NCBI GenBank assembly: GCA_043815465.1
Contig: JBDRIW010000048.1
Location: forward strand, 1 to 6,346
Source of the DNA: JBAZFF01 sp043815465
GTDB lineage: Bacteria; Patescibacteriota; Minisyncoccia; Minisyncoccales; RBG-13-42-11
Direction of reading: 5' to 3'
Length of the DNA stretch: 6,346 nucleotides
Part shown: piece after piece, positions 1 through 5,379 of the stretch
Layout of the letters: every line of letters begins with the position of its first letter
How positions within the stretch are numbered: the first letter of the stretch is position 1
Notes under the pieces: generated by a model
Told to the model about the DNA's origin: nothing
What the model saw: only the letters and a program-made list of their open reading frames with translations
Databases searched by the model: none
Translations under genes and position numbers: made by a program

Positions 1-645
1 TATTTCTCTTAACAACAATTTATTTGCCCCAGCCAATATTGCGCCTATCTGCAAAGGGGCGATAAAAGTATAATTGGCAGTTTTATTCTTATAAATTTCA
101 AATATATCCTTTTTAGAGATCTTTTTATTTTTAATCAAGCAAAGCTCTAGAGCCTGACCATAACTTGTTAAATAGATAGTTTTATTCAACTTATCTATAG
201 CTTCATTCTTAAGATCAACTGAAAAAGGAGAAGAATTTAACAACTCATACCCTAAAGAATTTATTAAATCCCCCATCGTTATCGCCATAGAGTCTCCATG
301 ATGTCCCCCTCCATATTTATACTGCATCGTTGGTTTATTTCTTCTTTTTTTATCTCTATCCATAACATCATCATGAATAAGCAAAAAATTATGAATTAAT
401 TCAATAAAGATTGATGTTTTCAATATCTTTTTCCTTTCTTTTCCACCAGCTAATAAATATCCTTGGTTTACCAAAACAGCCCTTATCCTTTTTGCGGGTC
501 TTAACGAATATTCTTTAAGCGACAAAAGACATGATCTTAAAAATTTCTCTTTAGTATTTTTAATCTTATTATCAAAAAAAATCTTAATTTCTTTATTAAA
601 TTCTTTCTGATAACTAGAAAATGATTTTTCAAAATTGTTTTTCAT
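1..645 (-). CDS. Trans-prenyl diphosphate synthase, archaeal-type GGPP synthase-like (3' partial)
   Basis: This is the N-terminal 215 residues of a class I trans-isoprenyl diphosphate synthase, which condenses isopentenyl diphosphate onto an allylic diphosphate. I translated the minus strand from the ATG at 645; the frame is still open at base 1. Visible motifs are RPAKRIR at residues 49-55 (the GKR substrate-binding motif, with Ala for the usual Gly), the first aspartate-rich motif HDDVMDRD at 91-98, the following RRNKPT at 101-106 (usually RRGxPT), GDL at 125-127, and KTA at 188-190. The second DDxxD motif should lie in the roughly 100 missing residues. Phe87 is five residues before the first motif Asp and the linker is the short DDxxD form, both features of archaeal-type C20 synthases; chain length is therefore an inference. 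The ATG overlaps the reductase stop by one base (TAATG), with no Shine-Dalgarno site, so translation is probably coupled. Octaprenyl or undecaprenyl-type products cannot be excluded. Confidence 0.9.
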   Translation of the reverse strand, partial: MKNNFEKSFSSYQKEFNKEIKIFFDNKIKNTKEKFLRSCLLSLKEYSLRPAKRIRAVLVNQGYLLAGGKERKKILKTSIFIELIHNFLLIHDDVMDRDKKRRNKPTMQYKYGGGHHGDSMAITMGDLINSLGYELLNSSPFSVDLKNEAIDKLNKTIYLTSYGQALELCLIKNKKISKKDIFEIYKNKTANYTFIAPLQIGAILAGANKLLLREI

Positions 646-1580
646 TAAAAAAGAAAATCGCTCTCTATCTTTACCTTTTTAGGAAGTAACCAAGGAAATT
701 TAAATCCTAGAAAATAAACTCCCCAGACAGCGACTTTAGAAATTAAAATTCTTATTAAAAAAAATCTTTTTAGACTATTCCTATATTTTAAGAAATCTGG
801 GAAATATTTCAAGAGGTAAGAGGCTGCAATCAATCCCCAGACTACTCCACCCCCAGACCAAGGTTTACAAAGACCTGCAGAATCTCCACAAAGAGTTACT
901 TCTTTATTGTTAGGAATTATAAATCCTTGAGGGACTAAAGCTGATTCCATTCTTTCTAAAACTAAATTTCTTTTATTTAAAAATTCTTCAAAAGTGCCTT
1001 TAACTGTATCTATTTTACCCATAGCCCCATATTCTACCTCTTTCCCTCTTGGTATTCTCCATATAAACCCTTTCTCTATAGGCCAAGTTTCTACAAAATC
1101 AGAGCTATCCTCCTCTTTAATAAATCCCATAATTCCCAATCTAAAAGATGGACTAGGAAGATTTAGCTTCCTTCTTATTGTAGAATTAGGACCATCACAA
1201 CCAATTACTCTATCAAACCCTTTGGGAATATCAGTTATTTCTTTTCCTAATTCTATTTTTACTCCCTCTTTCTCTGCCATAACAACCATTAATTGATCTA
1301 ATTTGGCATGATTCATAACTAAAAATTTCTTAGAAAATAAAACATTAACGGTTCTTTTAGGGAAATAAATAAAAACAGATCTTATTTCATTTTCAATAAG
1401 ACTATTTGACTCTGGAATAAATTTCAACAATCTATCTGAAAAAAGACCGGAACAAGCCATTTTGCCTATTTCTTTTCTTTTCTCAAAAACAGAAACTTCG
1501 TGTCCAGATTTAGCCAAATTTTTAGCTAAACTAAGTCCCGATATTCCTGCTCCTATTATAGCTACTTTCATTTTCTTCAT
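645..1580 (-). CDS. Geranylgeranyl reductase family FAD-dependent oxidoreductase
   Basis: This is a flavoprotein of the geranylgeranyl reductase family, which reduces C=C bonds of prenyl chains in chlorophylls, quinones or archaeal lipids. Numbering from the ATG at 1580 gives 311 residues. It has the Rossmann motif GAGISG at 10-15 with acidic Glu33 ending strand 2, the family motif ACSGL at 42-46, GCDGPNSTIRRKL at 127-139, a WRIP element near 174-177 matching the family's YxWxFP position, and the second FAD motif CGDSAG at 231-236 followed by a Gly-rich turn. Residues about 272-300 are hydrophobic and basic and probably sit on the membrane. Archaeal homologues are nearer 400 residues, so this is a compact form. 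The frame opens further upstream only through a TTG at 1595, which lies one base after a GGAG and cannot use it; ATG at 1580 or 1571 is more likely. The adjacent prenyl synthase supports a prenyl substrate, but the exact one is unknown. Confidence 0.85.
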   Translation of the reverse strand: MKKMKVAIIGAGISGLSLAKNLAKSGHEVSVFEKRKEIGKMACSGLFSDRLLKFIPESNSLIENEIRSVFIYFPKRTVNVLFSKKFLVMNHAKLDQLMVVMAEKEGVKIELGKEITDIPKGFDRVIGCDGPNSTIRRKLNLPSPSFRLGIMGFIKEEDSSDFVETWPIEKGFIWRIPRGKEVEYGAMGKIDTVKGTFEEFLNKRNLVLERMESALVPQGFIIPNNKEVTLCGDSAGLCKPWSGGGVVWGLIAASYLLKYFPDFLKYRNSLKRFFLIRILISKVAVWGVYFLGFKFPWLLPKKVKIESDFLF

Positions 1581-1740
1581 ATTGTATTTCTTCAAACTCC
1601 ATTGGAGGCTTCATCTCCTCCCTAGCTACGATATATCCAATAAAAAAAGAAATCAAAGAAATAAGAATAACCCCAATAACAAGCATTATATCGTCTAAGT
1701 ATTTATTGACAAATCGTTTAATTATTGATAAAATATTCAT
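1531..1740 (-). CDS. Small single-helix membrane protein, hypothetical
   Basis: This 69-residue frame is not assigned to a known family. It has a basic amphipathic N-terminus, one transmembrane helix at about residues 17-38 (very rich in Ile, Leu and Phe, ending GYIVAREE) and a short acidic tail. The arrangement resembles the short N-anchored membrane proteins common in Patescibacteria. The last 15 or so codons overlap the reductase start in another frame, so the tail sequence may be constrained by the Rossmann motif of that gene. Its ATG directly abuts the divergent rpmA ATG (CATATG), leaving no room for its own signals. The best minus-strand promoter here would start transcription near 1678, downstream of this ATG. 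Either another promoter inside rpmA serves it, the real start is internal (an ATG lies at 1686), or the frame is not translated. No Shine-Dalgarno site precedes it. Confidence 0.45.
   Translation of the reverse strand: MNILSIIKRFVNKYLDDIMLVIGVILISLISFFIGYIVAREEMKPPMEFEEIQYEENESSYNRSRNIGT
1685..1712 (-). promoter_or_regulatory. Sigma70-type promoter for the reductase/prenyl synthase operon
   Basis: Reading the minus strand, TTGTCA (1712-1707, five of six consensus bases) is followed by a 16-bp spacer and a perfect TATAAT (1690-1685). Transcription would begin near 1678. This gives a leader of about 100 nt before the reductase ATG, but would leave out the upstream part of the small membrane-protein frame. 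The -35 element is the reverse complement of nearly the same bases used by the rpmA promoter. This is a prediction from sequence match only. Confidence 0.55.
1706..1734 (+). promoter_or_regulatory. Extended -10 sigma70-type promoter for rpmA
   Basis: A perfect TTGACA at 1706-1711 is followed by exactly 17 bp and then TAAAAT at 1729-1734, five of six consensus bases. A TG at 1726-1727 adds the extended -10 element. Six bases separate the -10 from the rpmA ATG at 1741, so the expected start of transcription is the A of the start codon itself or within a base or two of it. The match is strong, as expected for a ribosomal-protein gene, and it lies inside the opposite-strand small frame. Confidence 0.75.
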
Positions 1741-2019
1741 ATGTCAACAACGAAAGCCGCAGGTTCAACTAAATTAGGTAGAGATTCTCAACCCCAATAT
1801 TTGGGGGTTAAACTCTATGGTGGAGAAAAAGCTAAGGCTGGTGATATTATAGTGAGACAAAGAGGAACAAGTATTGTTTCTGGAGAAAATACTAAAACTG
1901 GAAGCGATGACACTATTTATTCTATAAAAGAAGGAATTGTCAATTTTACTACAAAAAGGAAAATTAATTTTGACGGATCTAAAAGAAAGATAAAAGTGGT
2001 GAGTGTTCAAACTAAATAA
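1741..2019 (+). CDS. rpmA: 50S ribosomal protein bL27
   Basis: Large-subunit protein bL27 sits beside the peptidyl-transferase centre, with its N-terminal tail reaching toward the tRNA acceptor ends. The 92-residue product has the expected pattern: AGSTKLGRDS at 7-16, LGVKLYGG at 21-28, and the family signature GDIIVRQRGT at 34-43. The C-terminus is basic and slightly longer than in E. coli (85 residues). There is no Firmicutes-type cleavable N-terminal extension. The tail reads STTKAAGS where E. coli has AHKKAGGS, so one Lys and the His are lost and one Gly is Ala. The start is fixed by this alignment, and no Shine-Dalgarno site precedes it; the mRNA is probably leaderless. The usual partner rplU is not adjacent, and rpmA stands alone between a divergent and a convergent operon. 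Confidence 0.97.
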   Translation: MSTTKAAGSTKLGRDSQPQYLGVKLYGGEKAKAGDIIVRQRGTSIVSGENTKTGSDDTIYSIKEGIVNFTTKRKINFDGSKRKIKVVSVQTK

Positions 2020-2035
2020 CAAATATTTCTAATTT

Positions 2036-2067
2036 TAAAAAACAGGGGTTAAGACCTGCTTTTTTTA
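2036..2067. terminator. Bidirectional Rho-independent terminator between rpmA and pyrG
   Basis: CAGG at 2043-2046 pairs with CCTG at 2055-2058 around an 8-nt loop. Outside a single A/C mismatch, the A-run ending at 2042 can pair with the T-run at 2060-2067. Each strand therefore shows a stem followed by a U-tract (eight on the plus side, six on the minus side), suiting both convergent genes. The GC-rich core is only 4 bp, and the pyrG stop codon (2051-2049) lies in the loop, so efficiency may be modest. Confidence 0.55.
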
Positions 2068-3680
2068 TTCATCGCTGCTTTTATAAATTCCTTAAACAGA
2101 GGATGAGGATCTAATGGTCTAGACTTAAATTCTGGGTGAAATTGAACACCAACAAAGAAGGGATGATTTGGAAGCTCAATAATCTCCACTAAGTTTCTTT
2201 CTGGATTAATTCCAGATACTACTAATCCTTTTTTCTCTAGAGCCTCTCTAAAGGAGTTATTTACCTCAAAACGATGTCTATGCCTCTCTGTGATATTTAA
2301 GTCCTTGTAAGCCTTAGCAGCTATCGTTCCTGGGGTTATTTTACACTTATAAGCGCCCAATCTCATGGTCCCTCCCATCTTCTTTTCTTTAATTAAACTT
2401 TTTTGTTCCTCCATAACATCTATAACAGGAAAAGCGCATTTCTTATTTATCTCTGTAGAACAAGCATCTTTAAGCCCACAAATATTTCTAGCAAATTCTA
2501 TAATAGCTAACTGTAATCCATAACATAATCCAAAATAAGGAATCTTATTCTTTCTACAAAACTCTATAGCTTTTATTTTCCCCTCTACTCCCCTATGGCC
2601 AAATCCTCCTGGAACTATCACTCCACCATATTTTTTTAACTCTTGAAGTTTTTTAAGATTCTTTTCATATTCTCCAGAAGATAACCAACTAATTTCAGGT
2701 TTTCTCTTATAAAACCAAGAAGCATGTTTAATGGCTTCTATGACAGAGATATAAGAATCTGTTAAAGTAAAATCACCAGTTTCAAAATATTTTCCAACAA
2801 TAGCTATTTTAACTGGTTTTTCAACAGAATTAATATTTTTCAACAGGAAATTCCAATCCTTAAAATTAGTCTTTTTAGACTTCATATTGAACTTCTTCAA
2901 TATTCTATTCCCAAGATTTTCTTTTTCAAAATTAACTGGAATTTCATATATACTTTTAACGTCTGGAGCCGAAATTACATCTTCTTGATTAATATTACAA
3001 AACATAGAAATCTTTCTTTTTCTAGGTTCATCTAAGGGAACTATAGATCTAGCTAAAATCATATCTGGCTGTATCCCTGTTTCATTTAAAGTTCTAACAG
3101 CTGTTTGAGTAGGTTTAGTTTTCATTTCTCCTATTGTAGAAGGAACAGGTAAAAAACTCACCATAATAAACATTACATCTTTAGGGTTTTGCAACTTTAA
3201 CATTCTAGCTGCTTCTAAAAATAACAAATTTTGATATTCTCCAACTGTTCCTCCTATCTCAATTAAAATAAAATCAGCCTTATGTTTCTTGGCTGCTTTT
3301 TTAATTCTGGAAATGACTTCGTTAGGAATATCTGGCACTACTTCCACGCATTTCCCATTATATTCTAAATTTCTCTCCCTATTTATAACTGATTGATAAA
3401 CCCTACCCGTTGTAAGATAATTGATGCTTGTAATATTTTCACCTAAGAATCTTTCATAATTTCCAATATCTTGATCGCATTCATCTCCATCTTCGGTCAC
3501 AAAAACCTCACCATGCTCTATTGGATTCATAGTTCCTGCATCTACATTAATGTAGGGATCTATTTTTACGGCAGTAACTTTATATCCTTTACTCTTTAGA
3601 ATTCTTCCTATTGAAGCTACAGCCACACCTTTTCCAACGCCGGACATAACTCCTCCGGCCACGAAAATATATTTAGGCAT
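2049..3680 (-). CDS. pyrG: CTP synthase (glutamine-hydrolysing)
   Basis: CTP synthase converts UTP to CTP using ATP and glutamine-derived ammonia, the last step of pyrimidine nucleotide synthesis, in the cytoplasm. At 543 residues it has the normal two-domain length. The synthetase half has the P-loop GGVMSGVGKG (9-18, Lys17), DPYINVDAGT (41-50), the Mg-binding region around Asp71 and Glu141 (EIGGTVGE), and KTKPTQ (187-192). The glutamine amidotransferase half, from about 290, has PGGFGHRG (357-364), nucleophile Cys386 in GLCYGLQ, RHRHRFEVNN (466-475) and His515/Glu517 in FHPEF. All catalytic residues are present, so it should be active. Several normally constant positions differ, such as Ala for Pro at 48 and Val at 179 where E. 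coli has Tyr, consistent with a divergent Patescibacteria-type branch. Its ATG overlaps the rplI stop by 8 bases and no Shine-Dalgarno site is evident, so it is probably translated by coupling. Confidence 0.97.
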   Translation of the reverse strand: MPKYIFVAGGVMSGVGKGVAVASIGRILKSKGYKVTAVKIDPYINVDAGTMNPIEHGEVFVTEDGDECDQDIGNYERFLGENITSINYLTTGRVYQSVINRERNLEYNGKCVEVVPDIPNEVISRIKKAAKKHKADFILIEIGGTVGEYQNLLFLEAARMLKLQNPKDVMFIMVSFLPVPSTIGEMKTKPTQTAVRTLNETGIQPDMILARSIVPLDEPRKRKISMFCNINQEDVISAPDVKSIYEIPVNFEKENLGNRILKKFNMKSKKTNFKDWNFLLKNINSVEKPVKIAIVGKYFETGDFTLTDSYISVIEAIKHASWFYKRKPEISWLSSGEYEKNLKKLQELKKYGGVIVPGGFGHRGVEGKIKAIEFCRKNKIPYFGLCYGLQLAIIEFARNICGLKDACSTEINKKCAFPVIDVMEEQKSLIKEKKMGGTMRLGAYKCKITPGTIAAKAYKDLNITERHRHRFEVNNSFREALEKKGLVVSGINPERNLVEIIELPNHPFFVGVQFHPEFKSRPLDPHPLFKEFIKAAMNKKSRS

Positions 3681-4137
3681 CAGATTCTACGTCTTCTTCT
3701 TTATTAACTATTACTTTTATTTCTGCTTCTAAATTGTGTTCGAGTTTTACTTTAACTGGGAATTCTCCTAATTCTTTTATAGGTTCCAATAACTCTAATT
3801 GAGTTTTTTTAATCTCAAATCCTTCTTCTTTCAATTTTTCAACTATTTTTTGAGCACTAATAGATTCAAATAACTGATCTTGATCTCCCACCTTAACATT
3901 AAGAATTATTTCTCTACCATCCATAGAAGAAGCTGTCTTTTGAATTGCCTCTAATCCTTCTTCTTCTTTTTTTGCAGTTATTTCTTTTTGCATTTCCAAC
4001 CAAACCAAAGCCGTCTTTGTGGCTTGTTTTGCTAATCCTTTAGGAAACAAAAAATTCGTAGCATAACCTTCCTTTACCTCTTTTACATCAAACTTCTTTC
4101 CTAGTTTTTCAACGTCTTTTAATAATATTACTTTCAT
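3673..4137 (-). CDS. rplI: 50S ribosomal protein bL9
   Basis: bL9 binds 23S rRNA near the L1 stalk and reaches outward toward the neighbouring ribosome, helping to keep the reading frame. The 154-residue product is full length. The N-terminal RNA-binding domain carries the family signature around residues 13-34 (VKEGYATNFLFPKG). A charged connecting helix covers roughly 41-74, and the C-terminal domain follows with GDQDQLFESIS (84-94) and PIKELGE (119-125). The last ten residues are acidic. The gene lies 9 bp downstream of the protease gene and overlaps pyrG by 8 bp, so the three are likely co-transcribed. It is not beside rpsF or rpsR, its usual bacterial partners. No Shine-Dalgarno site precedes the ATG. 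Confidence 0.95.
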   Translation of the reverse strand: MKVILLKDVEKLGKKFDVKEVKEGYATNFLFPKGLAKQATKTALVWLEMQKEITAKKEEEGLEAIQKTASSMDGREIILNVKVGDQDQLFESISAQKIVEKLKEEGFEIKKTQLELLEPIKELGEFPVKVKLEHNLEAEIKVIVNKEEDVESDA

Positions 4138-4146
4138 AAGATGATT

Positions 4147-5334
4147 TTAGTTTATGTTCTTTAAAATTTCAATAGCTTTGTCAAGCTGTGAATCTACTTC
4201 GTTATCTATATCTTCTTGTGTAATTTCTATTTCTATATCAGGTTCTAATCCCTTACCAGCTATTAAGTCTCCGTTAGGAGTTAGCCATTTAGCAACTGTA
4301 ACCTTTAAAGAAGAACCTCCTGAAAACTTTTCTAATTCTTGGACAGATCCTTTTCCAAAAGAAGTTGCCCCTACTAATATAATATCTCTATTATCTCTCA
4401 ATGCTCCAGCTAAAATTTCTGAAGCAGAAGCTGATCCTTCGTTAATTAATATTACTATAGGATATGAAACAAGTTTTGAGCTTCCATTTGTTTTATATAA
4501 TTCTTGCTCTCTTCCTTCTCCGAAATCTTCTATAGTAACTACTTGTCCTTTTTCTAAGAACCAACCTGCTATCTCTTGAGCGACTTCTAGATATCCTCCA
4601 GGATTATTTCTCAAATCCAATACTATCTTTTCAGTAGGACTTTCTAAAATATCTATAACAGCTTCTCTAAAGTCATAAGCTGCAGCCTCGGAAAATTGAT
4701 AAAGATGTATATAAGCTATGTTATCATCTCTTAGTTCAAATTTCAAACTAGGAATGGAGATAACTCCCCTAACTATTGGAACATCTCTTTTCTCTTTCCA
4801 AGATTCTCTGTAAATTCCTAGAACAACTTCTGTTCCTTTTGGTCCTCTTATTTTTTTAACAGCTTCGTCTGTGGTAATTCCAGCTGTAGACTCTCCATCT
4901 ATCTCTACTATTTTATCTCCTGCTTTCAATCCTGCCTTCTGAGCTGGGGTTCCTTCTAAAGGTGCTATTACCTGTAATTGATTATCTTTTATTCCTATCT
5001 CCATTCCTACGCCTTCAAAACTACCTTTTACATCTTCTATAAATAGCTTTGTATCTTCTGGTTCTAAGAATACAGTATAAGGGTCTCCCAAAGAGTTCAC
5101 CATACCCCTTATTGCCCCGTAGATCATCTCCTGAGCGTCTAATTCACCCTTACCGACATATTTCTCCTCTATCTTGTTCCAGGTCTCCCAAAAGAGAGAA
5201 AAATCTACTTTCTCTGGGGGACAAGTCTGACAAATAACTTGATTTCTTCCAATCCAAATTCCTAGGCTGAAAGTAATCAGAATTAAAATAATCAAAAAAA
5301 AGAGAACAAAATTTTGTTTCACTTTTCCAAACAT
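4147..5334 (-). CDS. Carboxyl-terminal processing protease, S41 family, membrane-anchored
   Basis: This is a CtpA/Prc-type serine protease that clips the C-termini of proteins on the outer face of the membrane. The 395-residue product has an N-terminal membrane anchor (about 8-28), then a Cys pair (Cys35, Cys38), an N-terminal helical part with GDPYTVFLEPED at 83-94, a PDZ domain (about 103-188, including GTPAQKAGLKAGD at 128-140), and the S41 catalytic core. The core has LDLRNNPGG at 239-247, Ser303 as nucleophile in GSASASE, general base Lys328 in FGKGS and Gln332. The spacing of 25 between Ser and Lys and of 4 between Lys and Gln matches E. coli Prc. The C-terminus contains GKGLEPD, as is usual in the family. 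Its partner substrates cannot be told from this window. Only 45 bp separate it from the exchanger gene upstream, with no clear terminator, so the two may share a transcript. Confidence 0.96.
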   Translation of the reverse strand: MFGKVKQNFVLFFLIILILITFSLGIWIGRNQVICQTCPPEKVDFSLFWETWNKIEEKYVGKGELDAQEMIYGAIRGMVNSLGDPYTVFLEPEDTKLFIEDVKGSFEGVGMEIGIKDNQLQVIAPLEGTPAQKAGLKAGDKIVEIDGESTAGITTDEAVKKIRGPKGTEVVLGIYRESWKEKRDVPIVRGVISIPSLKFELRDDNIAYIHLYQFSEAAAYDFREAVIDILESPTEKIVLDLRNNPGGYLEVAQEIAGWFLEKGQVVTIEDFGEGREQELYKTNGSSKLVSYPIVILINEGSASASEILAGALRDNRDIILVGATSFGKGSVQELEKFSGGSSLKVTVAKWLTPNGDLIAGKGLEPDIEIEITQEDIDNEVDSQLDKAIEILKNIN

Positions 5335-5379
5335 TATACTAATGTATCATAACTTAATTATTAAAACAATCTTTATTAC

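Noticed and set aside
1581..1595. Extended reductase start at TTG 1595, adding five residues.
   Set aside because: The GGAG is only one base before the TTG, and ATG codons at 1580 and 1571 sit closer to the conserved Rossmann strand, as is usual in the family.
1790..1809. Near-perfect inverted repeat CCCCAA-TAT-TTGGGG inside rpmA, a possible RNA hairpin near the 5' end of the mRNA.
   Set aside because: It encodes the QPQYLGV part of bL27, which is explained by protein conservation. There is no U-tract or other sign of a regulatory role.
1846..1851. Minus-strand TATAAT inside rpmA that could drive the small membrane ORF.
   Set aside because: No acceptable -35 lies 15-19 bp upstream, and TATAAT is frequent by chance in AT-rich DNA.
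4154..4579. Long plus-strand open frame opposite the protease gene; similar frames lie opposite the reductase and the exchanger.
   Set aside because: These are antisense shadows of clearly conserved genes, with Ser/Pro-rich, non-protein-like composition and no start signals.
5333..5374. Possible promoter before the S41 protease: minus-strand TATAAT overlapping its ATG, plus TATGAT and TACATT a few bases upstream.
   Set aside because: The TATAAT overlaps the start codon, and none of the three has more than a three-of-six -35 at proper spacing. The gene may be read from the exchanger transcript.
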